Shown here one piece after another: positions 16,286-26,230 of a stretch of DNA of 64,000 nt; the first letter of the stretch is position 1, and each line of letters starts with the position of its first letter. Origin of the DNA: JAVJUV01 sp047314965 (lineage in GTDB: Bacteria; Pseudomonadota; Alphaproteobacteria; Rhodobacterales; Rhodobacteraceae); contig NZ_JBLBVK010000056.1 in assembly GCF_047314965.1 (NCBI RefSeq), forward strand, positions 1-64,000, read 5' to 3'. The translations under genes and the position numbers were made by a program. The notes below the pieces were generated by a model that had not been told where the DNA came from, did no database searches, and saw only the letters and a program-made list of their open reading frames with translations.

Positions 16286-17863
16286 TCACCCAAGAGAGCC
16301 TGACAATCCCTTGTCGATCAGGGCGATCGTTTCCCGGATGCCGTAGAGCGCGATGAAGCCGCCGAATCGCGGTCCCTGGCTGGCGCCCAGCAGGATCTCG
16401 TACAACGCCTTGAACCAATCGCGGAGCGGCTCGAATTCGTGATCCTTGCCGACCGCGAAGACCATGGACTGCAGCTCTTCGGGATCCGCCGGGGCGTCCC
16501 ATGCCTCAAGACGCACCTTCAGGTCCTCCAGAGCCGCCCGCTCTCTTGCATCCGGAGCCCGGTAAACGCGCTCCGGCTTCACGAAATCATTAAAGTACCG
16601 CACGGCATAGCCCGCCGCAGCATCCAGGTCCGGATGACTTGCCGCGGTAGCGTCCGGAGCATAACGGCGAATGAAGCCCCAGAGCGTCTCCTTGTCCTCG
16701 GCCCCACTGACCGAAGCCAGGTTCAGCAGCATTGCGAACGGCACGATTAGGGTAGACTCCGGCACATGTCCGGAGTGGATATGGAACACCGGGTTCGCCG
16801 CCTTGCCGGCGGCGTCCTGATCCGGATAGGCCCGCAACTGCTGGTGATACTCGTCTACAGCCTTCGGAATCACGTCGAAGAACAGCCGCTTCGCAGTCTT
16901 CGGCTTCTGGTACATGAAATAGGACAGGCTCTCCGTCGAGGCATAGGTCAGCCACTCGTCGATACTGATCCCGTTACCCGAAGACTTGGATATCTTCTGA
17001 CCCTGATCGTCGAGGAATAGTTCATAGCTGAAATGTTCCGGTGGCCGCGCCCCAAGCGTCCGGCAGATCGCATCATAGATCTTTTCGTTGGTCGCGTGTT
17101 CCTTGCCGTACATCTCGAAATCGACACCCAGCGCCGCCCAGCGCGCCCCGAAGTCCGGCTTCCATTGCAGCTTCACATTGCCACCGGTCACCGGAAGCGT
17201 CCACTCGCGCCCGGTCTCGTCGTCGAACGTCACCGTACCGTTCGCCGCGTCCACATGCTTCATCGGGACATAGATCACGCGGCCCGTCTCAGGATGAATC
17301 GGCAGGAAAATCGAATAGGTCTCGCGCCGCTCCTCGCGAAGCGATTTCAGCATGATCGACATCAGGTCGTCATAGCGTTCGGCACAACGCAGCAGTATCT
17401 CGTCGAACTGGCCCGACTGATAGAAGGTCCGCGCGGAATAGAATTCGTATTCGAACCCGAAGGTGTCGAGGAACCGGCGCAGCATCGCGTTATTATGATC
17501 GCCGAAGCTCTCATGGGTTCCGAACGGATCGGGGACCGACGTCAGCGGCTTCTGGATGTGTTCGGCCAGCATATCCTGCTGCGGAACGTTGCCCGGGACC
17601 TTCCGCATTCCGTCCAGGTCGTCCGAGAAGCAGATCAGCTTCGTGGGGATATCGCTGATCACTTCGAAGGCACGCCGGATCATGGTGGTGCGCAGGACTT
17701 CACCAAAGGTTCCGATATGCGGCAGACCGCTCGGGCCGTATCCCGTTTCGAACAGAACGAAACCCTTCTCGGGCGGCGCCTTTTCATAGCGTTTGAGAAG
17801 CTGACGCGCCTCTTCGAATGGCCAGGCCTTCGAACTCATCGCAGCGTCTCGCATCGCAGTCAT
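16286..17863 (-). CDS. lysK: Lysyl-tRNA synthetase, class I
   Basis: A 525-aa class I LysRS, the archaeal-type enzyme that many alphaproteobacteria use in place of class II LysS. It attaches lysine to tRNA-Lys. Visible are the HIGH-equivalent GPSGLPHIGTFGE near residue 45 and the KMSKS-equivalent KISKSSGNG in the second half, followed by a helical anticodon-binding C-terminal region. I chose ATG 17863 (MTAMRDAAMSSKAWPFEEA), which matches how homologues begin. The frame stays open 15 codons further up. Confidence 0.97.
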   Translation of the reverse strand: MTAMRDAAMSSKAWPFEEARQLLKRYEKAPPEKGFVLFETGYGPSGLPHIGTFGEVLRTTMIRRAFEVISDIPTKLICFSDDLDGMRKVPGNVPQQDMLAEHIQKPLTSVPDPFGTHESFGDHNNAMLRRFLDTFGFEYEFYSARTFYQSGQFDEILLRCAERYDDLMSIMLKSLREERRETYSIFLPIHPETGRVIYVPMKHVDAANGTVTFDDETGREWTLPVTGGNVKLQWKPDFGARWAALGVDFEMYGKEHATNEKIYDAICRTLGARPPEHFSYELFLDDQGQKISKSSGNGISIDEWLTYASTESLSYFMYQKPKTAKRLFFDVIPKAVDEYHQQLRAYPDQDAAGKAANPVFHIHSGHVPESTLIVPFAMLLNLASVSGAEDKETLWGFIRRYAPDATAASHPDLDAAAGYAVRYFNDFVKPERVYRAPDARERAALEDLKVRLEAWDAPADPEELQSMVFAVGKDHEFEPLRDWFKALYEILLGASQGPRFGGFIALYGIRETIALIDKGLSGSLG

Positions 17864-17981
17864 TACATCGGTCCCATTGTCGCAGCAGGCTTCCCCAAGA
17901 AGCCCCAAGAGCGGCTAAGTATTGCGGGCAACCCGTGGCGTCAATAAATTCACGACCAGACCCAGAAAAGGACGTTGTCAC

Positions 17982-18404
17982 TTGACCCTCAATACCGCCG
18001 ATTTCACCCCCGAAGACACGCTGATCGCCATCATGATCGCGGTATCCGCCTCCGACGACGCGATTCGCACATCCGAACTCGTCACGATTGAGCGCATGGT
18101 GAATCACCTCCCCGTCTTCGCCGACTACGATGTCGAGCGGATCAAGGAAGTATCGAACGCGGTGTTCGACATGCTGGCCGAGGAAGAAGGGCTCGACATT
18201 CTTTGGGCGACCGTACAAACGACCCTTCCCTCACGCTTGTTCGACACGGCCTATGCCATGGCTTGTGACGTTGTCGCGGCGGATGGAACCGCACGGGAAG
18301 GGGAACTGCGCCTTCTCGAAGACATGCGGTACGAACTCAACATCGACCGTCTCCTCGCATCGGCAATCGAGGCTGGTGCACGCGCACGTCACAGGGTCCT
18401 CTGA
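17982..18404 (+). CDS. TerB-like (tellurite resistance fold) protein
   Basis: A 140-aa all-helical protein with the TerB/DjlA-type fold. It shows the repeated acidic motif ASDDAIRTSELVTIERM and DVVAADGTAREGELRLLEDM, the two pseudo-EF-like helical hairpins of the family. The start is probably TTG 17982 (TLNTADFTPED...), preceded by AAAGGAC; no ATG or GTG fits. It runs divergently from lysK with about 120 bp between. The role is unknown; members are linked to membrane or stress complexes. Confidence 0.75.
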   Translation: MTLNTADFTPEDTLIAIMIAVSASDDAIRTSELVTIERMVNHLPVFADYDVERIKEVSNAVFDMLAEEEGLDILWATVQTTLPSRLFDTAYAMACDVVAADGTAREGELRLLEDMRYELNIDRLLASAIEAGARARHRVL

Positions 18405-18579
18405 TCGCAGTGCAAACTGGCTGGCGGTCACTGCCCGAAGGAATGCGTGTTTCCCGGTGGCTGTGCGTTTAGCGCCGTTGGCAATACCTTAACTCCGAGC
18501 CCGTTATGTTAGGGGTGGGAGGACGGGGGAAACTTGGCCGATGGAAACTTGATTCGAATTCTCAACACCTTGCCGCGAG

Positions 18580-20070
18580 TCATGTCTCGAAGCGCTCCGC
18601 CCAGCTCCGCAGCAACTCTTTCTGCAACTGCCGTGACCGGGCCGACCAACCCTTCGCGCCGCGCGGCCGTTCCCGCTCCTCCGGCGGGATGGCGTCTCGC
18701 CGTTCCGTGTCAGCGGAAAAGATTGCGAAGCACAGCTTGCGTCCGCGCCTTGTCGTCAGGAAGCCCGCGAGCGTGCTGACGAAGTTCAGCGTTCCCGTCT
18801 TGGCCCGCACCTCTACCCCGTCCGGTGCCGGACGCGACTTGTCCAGCGACAGGTTGAAGTCCTTCATCAGGACGTCGATGCCGGAATTTGCCTGCAGGAT
18901 GCTCACCATGCCGCTCGGTGAAATGGCCGATCCATAGCCCAGACCCGAATGGTCCCGGAATTTCAGCCCCTTCGCCCCGAATTTCTCGGTCGCCCAACCG
19001 GCCATGCGCGATCCCGATGCCAGCAAACCTGACACGGGAACCCCATTCGACAACGACGCCGAAAGCCCCGTCATCTCGGCTGTCAGGTTGGTCGAATACT
19101 TCAGCATGTCGACAAGAAGCGGCACCAGATGGTCGCTTTCGCTGGCCACCAGAAGTCTCGCGGACGGCAACGCATCGATCCGTTCGGCTGGCTTCAGCAC
19201 GATTCCGTTCGACCGTGCCAGCGTCCGGAACACATCGGCTGTATAGACCGCCGGGAAACGAACAGGCAGCCACCTCGCGCCTTCGCTGCCCAAGGCGCCG
19301 CGCGCGACGGACCAGATGTCCTTGTCCCGCGATGACCAGTAGTCGTAGACTGGCGCCTCGCGGTCCACGATCGATATCTGCGCCGCACTGGTCGCGGGCC
19401 GGGCCCGAAGACCGCGCGCTTCCATAGTGACGTTATAGCTGTCGCCTGACCTCTTCCATTCGAAGTGCACCCGGTTGAAATTCAGGTTCAACCCACCGAA
19501 TGCCGGATTGTAGCCGACATGATCCGGCTGCTCGTCATCGATCCGGTCGCCCGACGGAAAATCCCCAGGCCAGAAAAGGAAGCGCCCGGTCACCTCGCGC
19601 AACCCAGCCTCTCTCAGCGCCACTGCCAGATCGGCCAGGCGATCGGTGTCCAGCGTCGGATCACCGCCGCCTTTCAGGATCAGATCCCCCTCCAGGCGGC
19701 CTTTCTCCATGCTGCCCGCAGCCAGAATCTCGGTCCGGAAACGGAAGCTCGGCCCGAGCCGGTCGATGGCATAGATCGTGGTCACAGCCTTCAGGGTCGA
19801 CGCGGGCGGTAAAAGGGTCTCGCTCAGTCGGGCTTCCAGGACCTCGCCTGTCTCCACATCGGTTACGGCGAAACCCACCCGCCCGCCAAGATCCGCTTTC
19901 CGGACGAGTTTTTCACTCACGGAAGGCGGAGCGGATCTCGGTGCAAGACTCCTCGGAACAGGTCGTTCGCTTGTCTCCGGCGCGCGTGCGAAAGCGCTCG
20001 TCCCAACGGCCGAGGCCAGACCCGCCAACACGTGGCGTCGCGAAAACCCGTTGAACGAACCGCGGCTCAT
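18580..20070 (-). CDS. dacB: D-alanyl-D-alanine carboxypeptidase/endopeptidase (PBP4-type)
   Basis: A 496-aa class C penicillin-binding protein (peptidase S13) acting on periplasmic peptidoglycan. The N-terminus (MSRGSFNGFSRRHVLAGLAS) looks like a twin-arginine or signal-anchor export signal. Catalytic motifs are S-T-L-K (about residues 91-94, SxxK), S-T-N in KYSTNLTAE, and KTGTL near the C-terminus. A large insertion after the first motif is typical of PBP4. ATG 20070 removes 24 residues of unlikely leader. nadD lies 76 bp upstream on the same strand. Confidence 0.93.
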   Translation of the reverse strand: MSRGSFNGFSRRHVLAGLASAVGTSAFARAPETSERPVPRSLAPRSAPPSVSEKLVRKADLGGRVGFAVTDVETGEVLEARLSETLLPPASTLKAVTTIYAIDRLGPSFRFRTEILAAGSMEKGRLEGDLILKGGGDPTLDTDRLADLAVALREAGLREVTGRFLFWPGDFPSGDRIDDEQPDHVGYNPAFGGLNLNFNRVHFEWKRSGDSYNVTMEARGLRARPATSAAQISIVDREAPVYDYWSSRDKDIWSVARGALGSEGARWLPVRFPAVYTADVFRTLARSNGIVLKPAERIDALPSARLLVASESDHLVPLLVDMLKYSTNLTAEMTGLSASLSNGVPVSGLLASGSRMAGWATEKFGAKGLKFRDHSGLGYGSAISPSGMVSILQANSGIDVLMKDFNLSLDKSRPAPDGVEVRAKTGTLNFVSTLAGFLTTRRGRKLCFAIFSADTERRDAIPPEERERPRGAKGWSARSRQLQKELLRSWAERFET

Positions 20071-20146
20071 GACCGCGTTATCCGGCGCGAAACGGCAAGG
20101 CGCAAGCGGGTCTGTCACCGCTTCCGTGAATTGTGACCGCAAGGCG

Positions 20147-20752
20147 TCAGCCGCGCCGCCAGCGTCCGCGCGCTCTCAGAACCGTTGAAGAAATATCACT
20201 CATCGGAACGTTCACGAAACACCAGCGCGGCGGCTCCGAGCCGCATAGCAAGCCCGCCTCCCGCCCGCGCAGCCGAAACCGCCGATATTGACGCGATGCT
20301 CGCGAGGTGCGCGCCGAAATGCGTTGCCCGGGCCGCGCCATCACACCCACCGGCACCAATTCCATGATCTCCTGCCAGCGGTCCCAGTGATGAAAACCGG
20401 CGAGGTTGTCGGCTCCCATCAACCAGACAAACCGAACGCCGGGGTAAGCGCTCAGAAGCGCCTTCAGCGTCGCGTGGGTGTAACGGGTGCCGAACCGCGC
20501 CTCCAGTTCCGTGATACGCACCCGCGGGTGCCGCATCACGTGACGCGCATGCGCCATGCGCTCGGCCAGCGGCGCCGGACCATGGGCCTTGAGGGGGTTC
20601 CCCGGCGAGACCAGCCACCAGACCTCGTCCAGACCGAACCGCTTCAGCGCTTCCCGGGTAATGAGAGCATGACCCTCATGGGCAGGATCGAAGGAACCGC
20701 CCAAAAGGCCGATGCGCATACCCGGCCGGGCCGGAGGAAACCCCTGTCTCAT
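20147..20752 (-). CDS. nadD: Nicotinate-nucleotide adenylyltransferase
   Basis: A 201-aa enzyme that joins nicotinate mononucleotide and ATP in NAD synthesis. The nucleotidyltransferase signature GLLGGSFDPAHEGHALI is at residues 15-31 and the ISSTVLR motif is near the C-terminus. Between them are WWLVSPGNPLKAH and VWLMGADNLAGFHHW. Homologues start with a similar short Pro-rich leader, which supports ATG 20752. In this order nadD often neighbours rsfS/rlmH; here dacB follows instead. Confidence 0.96.
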   Translation of the reverse strand: MRQGFPPARPGMRIGLLGGSFDPAHEGHALITREALKRFGLDEVWWLVSPGNPLKAHGPAPLAERMAHARHVMRHPRVRITELEARFGTRYTHATLKALLSAYPGVRFVWLMGADNLAGFHHWDRWQEIMELVPVGVMARPGQRISARTSRASRQYRRFRLRGREAGLLCGSEPPRWCFVNVPMSDISSTVLRARGRWRRG

Positions 20753-20846
20753 CGATGCCGCCCGAAGTCCTTATCGCAAAACGATTTCCTTGATCCGCCA
20801 TCGCAGCGGCCGAGTCAAACTCTCAATTGACCCGGACGGTCGGCCG

Positions 20847-21902
20847 TCACACTTCTTCCGAGGACCGGGCCCAGAGATTGATCAGGTTGCCATCCAGCGA
20901 CAACTCCTCAATCGTCGCAAGTTCAGCATCGCTGAAACCGGTGTTTCCCAACGCGCCGACACAATCTTCGATCTGGCTGACTTTCGAGGCCCCGATAAGC
21001 GCGGTCGTCACCCTTCCGGCCTTCAGCACCCAGGCAATCGCCATCTGCGCCAGCGTCTGGCCGCGCGCCGAGGCAATGTCGTTCAACCCGTTCAGCCGCC
21101 GTATCACGTCATCCGAAAGCAGTTGCGGGTTCAGCGACTTGCCCTGTGTCGCGCGGCTGCCCTCGGGAATACCGCCCAGGTATTTCGCCGTCAGCATCCC
21201 CTGCGCCAGGGGAGTGAACGCGATCGAGCCGATGCCGAGGTCGTCCAGCGTATCCAGAAGCCCGTCGCGCTCGACCCAGCGGTTCAGGATGTTATAGCTC
21301 GGCTGATGGATCAGGCACGGCGTGCCCAGATCTTTCAGGATCGCGACTGCCTCCCGCGTCCGCTGGCTGTTGTAGGAGCTGATGCCAACGTAAAGAGCGC
21401 GGCCCGAGCGCACGATGTGATCGAGCGCCCCCATCGTTTCCTCAAGCGGCGTGTCGGGGTCGAAGCGGTGCGAATAAAAGATGTCCACGTAATCCAGCCC
21501 CATCCGCTTCAGCGACTGATCGCAGGACGAGATCAGGTACTTCCGGCTGCCCCACTCACCGTAGGGCCCTTCGAATTGCTTGTAACCGGCCTTCGACGAG
21601 ATGATCAGTTCGTCCCGATAACCGGCGAAATCCGTCTTCAGGATCTCGCCAAATGCCTCCTCCGCCGAACCGGGCGGCGGGCCATAGTTGTTGGCAAGGT
21701 CGAAATGGGTGATCCCGTTGTCGAACGCCGCCCGGCAAAGATCGCGCTTCAGGCTATGCGGTGTGTCGCCTCCGAAGTTGTGCCAAAGCCCCAGGCTGAT
21801 GGCCGGCAGTCTCAGTCCGGACCGCCCGCATCTGCGGTATTGCATCCGCTGGTAACGGTCGTCGGCAGGGGTATAGCGGGGGGTGTGCTGTGGTCTTGTC
21901 AT
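20847..21902 (-). CDS. Aldo/keto reductase (YghZ/Gpr-type, glyceraldehyde-3-phosphate reductase-like)
   Basis: A 351-aa AKR14-like (alpha/beta)8 barrel. The catalytic tetrad is visible in FDLANNYG (Asp, Tyr), SSKAGYK (Lys) and FYSHRFDPDTPLEETMGAL (His). The NADPH-binding C-terminal part includes WVLKAGRVTTALIGASKVSQ. The closest described enzymes reduce L-glyceraldehyde 3-phosphate and other aldehydes for detoxification. ATG 21902 gives the usual N-terminus. It is transcribed divergently from ettA across a repeat element. Confidence 0.9.
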   Translation of the reverse strand: MTRPQHTPRYTPADDRYQRMQYRRCGRSGLRLPAISLGLWHNFGGDTPHSLKRDLCRAAFDNGITHFDLANNYGPPPGSAEEAFGEILKTDFAGYRDELIISSKAGYKQFEGPYGEWGSRKYLISSCDQSLKRMGLDYVDIFYSHRFDPDTPLEETMGALDHIVRSGRALYVGISSYNSQRTREAVAILKDLGTPCLIHQPSYNILNRWVERDGLLDTLDDLGIGSIAFTPLAQGMLTAKYLGGIPEGSRATQGKSLNPQLLSDDVIRRLNGLNDIASARGQTLAQMAIAWVLKAGRVTTALIGASKVSQIEDCVGALGNTGFSDAELATIEELSLDGNLINLWARSSEEV

Positions 21903-21965
21903 GGGCCTCACCGTTCCGCCCGGCAGACGAAATGTCAATGTATCGCAAATGTGCCCTCGCCCCGT

Positions 21966-22031
21966 CCTCTTGGCGAAAATACTTCGGGGGACGGCGCCAT
22001 GGGCGCCGGGGGGCAGCGCCCCCTTCCACCG
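21966..22031 (+). repeat. Dispersed intergenic palindromic repeat, copy A
   Basis: Starts CCTCTTGGCGAAAATACTTC, continues with a GGGGGA run, an imperfect GGCGCC/GGCGCC palindrome and GGGGGC-AGC-GCCCCC, and ends TTCCACCG. Two related copies lie at 34370-34434 and 41314-41381, all in the same orientation. It sits between divergent genes, upstream of ettA. From memory, similar elements are common between Rhodobacterales genes. Confidence 0.7.
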
Positions 22032-22091
22032 ATTGCACCCGGCGCCGCCATTGGCTACATCGCACGGGGTCCAGTCACCGGAGGTTCAAGC

Positions 22092-23747
<1,656 letters not shown>

Positions 23748-24248
23748 GCACCTGAACCCGAAGCGCGGAAGGTCCAGTGGACCTTCCGGGGTGCGAACGG
23801 GCGGAGCCCTGACTGGGCTTCTTGGATTTCACGGATAGGTTCGACGCGTGCGCGAAAGCGACTTTGCAAGGCAAAGTTGCGTGCTCACTCGGTTGAGCTC
23901 CGCGCGCCCACTGAATTTTCCAATTTGAGCATTTATTTTCTTTAATGCCCTTGGAGATCAGCGGAGCTGATTGCAGGGAAGTTGGGCCACTCGCTGTGTG
24001 AACAAGGTGTCACTGCCCACGAATTGGGAAGCGCTTAGCGGCGCTATGTCGAAACCCTAGCGGGGATTAGGCTAAGGCGGTCCGGCTGGAATTTTGGCGA
24101 TGCCACGAATAATCGGAGCCGGGAGTCGTCGAATTGCGGGCCTCAAGTGTACATAGAAGTGCGCGAACCGCTGGAATTGGGGCGGTATACAAATACTGAG
24201 CGAACGTTAATCGCTCATCCGGATGAGCATCGCCTAGGATAAATTCCA
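23748..24248. other. 500-bp gene-free region with hairpins
   Basis: I find no supported gene. Structures seen: a perfect 10-bp inverted repeat GGAAGGTCCA/TGGACCTTCC at 23767-23787, possibly ending the ettA transcript; a hairpin CTTTGC-AAG-GCAAAG near 23865-23880; ATCAGC-GGA-GCTGAT near 23957-23972. Base composition falls from about 23900 on. An open frame on the minus strand over 24067-24261 has no ribosome-binding site and is not credited. Confidence 0.45.
24213..24228. promoter_or_regulatory. Perfect 16-bp palindrome before a small membrane gene
   Basis: GCTCATCC followed directly by GGATGAGC, ending 20 bases before the ATG of the 31-codon gene and eight bases before its Shine-Dalgarno sequence. 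It could be an operator or a leader hairpin. Confidence 0.45.
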
Positions 24249-24344
24249 ATGCGGTTTTCATTCAAAATGGAAGGGCGAGTGCGCCACGCCGATATCATCG
24301 GCACAATCGCACTCTTGCTGACGATCCTCGGCTTCTTCGTGTGA
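24249..24344 (+). CDS. 31-aa single-span membrane protein
   Basis: A very short frame: MRFSFKMEGRVRHAD, then a hydrophobic helix IIGTIALLLTILGFFV ending at the C-terminus. AGGAT lies nine bases before the ATG. A strong UUCG-loop hairpin follows four bases after the stop, and a perfect 16-bp palindrome precedes the gene. The positively charged N-terminus and membrane helix suggest an inner-membrane regulatory peptide with its N-terminus in the cytoplasm. I recognise no family. The set of signals around it makes it likely real. Confidence 0.6.
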   Translation: MRFSFKMEGRVRHADIIGTIALLLTILGFFV

Positions 24345-24348
24345 CGTT

Positions 24349-24372
24349 GGGCGGCTTCGGCCGCCCTTCCTA
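24349..24372 (+). terminator. UUCG-tetraloop terminator
   Basis: GGGCGGC (24349-24355), loop TTCG, GCCGCCC (24360-24366), followed by TTCCTAATTT. The stem is perfect and the C(UUCG)G-type loop is very stable. It follows the 31-codon gene directly. Confidence 0.75.
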
Positions 24373-24426
24373 ATTTCCAAGCGTCATTAGCGCTTAGTAA
24401 TCGCGCTTCGTACAACGCGCCTTTTG

Positions 24427-24795
24427 TTAGTTGTTTCGAATTTGAATGTTGCAATTTCGCTGTATGCCAGCTTGCTCAATTGCATCCAGTTCGCCCTTTA
24501 GGCGTGCTAATTCGGCCCGTGTTTCCTTGTTTCCACTAATGAAAAACGCGGCGGGCCAAAACAGCACTAGAGCTACACCTGTAGCAACAGCATCATTCTC
24601 TGCTTTCTTATCTTGCACTCCAGCAATCTGCGAAGCACGTGCAGATACACGCTGCGCTTCCTGGCGAAGCTGAGAACAGCTGTATCCTTGATATTGTAGC
24701 GGGGAAACATAAGAGCCAGCGACTTCAGAACTTTTGTCCGCGCAGGCCGACAGAACCATAGTCAGCGAAATGAAAACGGAAATATGCTTCTTCAT
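24427..24795 (-). CDS. Small lipoprotein with central hydrophobic helix
   Basis: A 122-aa protein with a lipoprotein signal (MKKHISVFISLTMVLSAC, lipobox LSAC). The mature part has SPLQYQGYSCSQLRQEA, a helical stretch, the membrane-like segment GVALVLFWPAAFFISG (about residues 75-90) and a charged helix. Small lipoproteins of this kind are widespread in proteobacteria and in mobile DNA, with no known function. The gene has clearly lower GC than its neighbours. The frame continues 38 codons upstream of ATG 24795 without a signal. Confidence 0.7.
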   Translation of the reverse strand: MKKHISVFISLTMVLSACADKSSEVAGSYVSPLQYQGYSCSQLRQEAQRVSARASQIAGVQDKKAENDAVATGVALVLFWPAAFFISGNKETRAELARLKGELDAIEQAGIQRNCNIQIRNN

Positions 24796-24987
24796 TGTTG
24801 CCTCGCAAATGCGGTTTCTTTCAAAGCACTTTTCGTAGCAAAATATGTCACGAAATTGTTGGGAATACGGAGTCTTTATCCACCGCCACACACCCTTGAC
24901 CCACCTCAAAGCCCCGCACCCAACCCCGCGCTAACCTCCCGCCATTCGGGGCGCGATCCCCGCGCCCTTTACCAAGGGAGAAAACCC

Positions 24988-25275
24988 ATGCGCTTCACCC
25001 TGCCCGCACTTCTCGCCGCCAGCCCGGCGCTCGCCGACCCCGGCGAATACCGCCACATGATGGATTACGGCTATGGCTACGGTTTCGGCATGATGTTCGG
25101 CCCGATCCTCTGGCTGATCGTCCTCGGCCTTATCGTCGCCGGCATCATCTGGTTCGTCCGCAAAGGCGACGGCCCCGGACAGTCCGGCGCCCGCGCCGAA
25201 CTCGACATGCGCTTTGCCCGGGGCGAGATCGACGCCGAGGATTATGCCGCCCGGAAGAAGCTTCTGGCCGAATAG
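24988..25275 (+). CDS. SHOCT-domain small membrane protein
   Basis: A 95-aa protein with an N-terminal signal-like segment (residues 1-16), a Met/Tyr/Gly-rich stretch (MMDYGYGYGFGMMFG), one membrane helix (PILWLIVLGLIVAGIIWFV) and a C-terminal SHOCT motif (ARAELDMRFARGEIDAEDYAARKKLL). AAGGGAG precedes the ATG. SHOCT motifs occur as oligomerisation or targeting tails. The Met/Tyr-rich segment resembles that of proteins near copper-handling genes, but none are adjacent. Confidence 0.8.
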   Translation: MRFTLPALLAASPALADPGEYRHMMDYGYGYGFGMMFGPILWLIVLGLIVAGIIWFVRKGDGPGQSGARAELDMRFARGEIDAEDYAARKKLLAE

Positions 25276-25279
25276 CCCC

Positions 25280-25618
25280 TCACACCCGGATCACATATTC
25301 CTTCCGCGTCGTCTCCACGACCTCCCACGTCCCCCTGAACCCGGGGCGCAGGACAAAGCCGTCCCCCGGCCCCACCTCGACCGCCTCGCCATCCTCCGAC
25401 GTGATCACCGAGCGGCCCGACAGGATCCGGCAATATTCCCACTCGTCATAGGAGATCGCCCACTTCCCCGGTGTGCTCTCCCAGACCCCGGCATAAAGCC
25501 CGTCCCGTTCCTCCAGGTTCCAGGTCCGGAACCGGGGATCGCCCGCCAGCACCTTCTCCGGCGCCGGCGCGCCCTCTTCCCCCGCCCCTTCGGGCGTCAT
25601 CATCAGAAAAAGACTCAT
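25280..25618 (-). CDS. Cupin-domain protein (DUF861/ureidoglycine aminohydrolase-like cupin)
   Basis: A 112-aa single cupin. The two halves WESTPGKWAISYDEWEYCRILSG and VGPGDGFVLRPGFRGTWEVVE match the DUF861 pattern (Glu and Trp in place of the full metal-binding histidine set), as in small cupins annotated near amino-acid or ureide metabolism. No metal ligand set of an active ureidoglycine aminohydrolase is visible, so function is open. It converges with the SHOCT gene four bases away. Confidence 0.8.
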   Translation of the reverse strand: MSLFLMMTPEGAGEEGAPAPEKVLAGDPRFRTWNLEERDGLYAGVWESTPGKWAISYDEWEYCRILSGRSVITSEDGEAVEVGPGDGFVLRPGFRGTWEVVETTRKEYVIRV

Positions 25619-25754
25619 CGATCCTCCATGCGCTCCCTGTCCCGGATCATTCTATCCCGGTCGCTTTGTCCCCAGCCAGCCTCAGCACCTTCGCGATTTC
25701 CCTTGCAACTGCGCCCCGCAGCCCCCATATGGCCCTTGCGAGCGTTATTCTCTA

Positions 25755-25801
25755 TCGACCACTGTCTTCCCTAACACGGCTTTCAGTCTATCGATCAAGA
25801 C
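25755..25801 (+). promoter_or_regulatory. Conserved leader element of cold-shock gene 1
   Basis: Contains TCGACC-ACTGTCT, CAGTCT and CGATC-AGAC in the same order and spacing as the leader of the second cold-shock gene (28687-28729). ACTG (25761-25764) can pair with CAGT (25784-25787), and GTCT (25786-25789) with AGAC (25798-25801), giving two mutually exclusive short stems. It ends 56 bases before the ATG. Confidence 0.5.
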
Positions 25802-25857
25802 CGACCAAGCCGGGTTGCCGCATGTCGTGGGCAACAAACATTTTAGGAGACAACACG

Positions 25858-26064
25858 ATGGCCAATGGCACCGTGAAGTGGTTCAACTCAACCAAAGGCT
25901 TCGGCTTCATCGCACCGGCAACCGGTGGCAAGGACGTTTTCGTCCACATCAGCGCCGTCGAGCGTTCGGGCCTCACCGGCCTGGCAGACGACCAGAAAGT
26001 GACCTACGACGTCGAAGCTGGCCGTGACGGCCGCGAGTCTGCGGTCAACCTGCAGCTGGCATAA
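25858..26064 (+). CDS. Cold-shock protein (CspA family), copy 1
   Basis: A 68-aa OB-fold nucleic-acid-binding protein. RNP1 KGFGFIAP and RNP2 DVFVHIS are present after the GTVKWFN opening. These proteins melt RNA secondary structure during cold or growth transitions. TTTTAGGAG lies before the ATG. It has a long leader with an element shared with the second copy and a strong terminator behind, so it is monocistronic. Its sequence is close to the paralogue at 28787. Confidence 0.96.
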   Translation: MANGTVKWFNSTKGFGFIAPATGGKDVFVHISAVERSGLTGLADDQKVTYDVEAGRDGRESAVNLQLA

Positions 26065-26085
26065 GCCAAACGACCAGGCATTGAA

Positions 26086-26113
26086 GGGTGCGCGATTTTC
26101 GCGCGCCCTTTTT
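26086..26113 (+). terminator. Terminator of cold-shock gene 1
   Basis: GGGTGCGCG and CGCGCGCCC form a 9-bp stem (one G-T pair) around ATTTT, followed by TTTTT. Confidence 0.85.
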
Positions 26114-26230
26114 CGTGGGAGCTTAGGCGCCGTCCCACCCACTCTGTCTCAAACGGAAATAAGCCCCCGGATATTCTTTCCGAGGGCGCTGCACTTTGAC
26201 AGAGAGCCTTTGTGTCGGAGTACAGTCCCG

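Noticed and set aside
18534..18779. 81-codon plus-strand frame starting with TTG after a G-rich stretch
   Set aside because: Most of it is antisense to the 3' end of dacB, and its composition is Ser/Arg/Pro-rich noise, although a GGAGG-like sequence precedes it.
20712..22091. Very long open frame leading into ettA on the plus strand
   Set aside because: It is antisense to the aldo/keto reductase gene, which has clear family motifs. EttA begins at 22092 with GGAGG and the normal family N-terminus. High GC explains the open frame.
24067..24261. 64-codon minus-strand frame in the gene-free region
   Set aside because: There is no ribosome-binding site and it overlaps the better supported 31-codon gene on the other strand.
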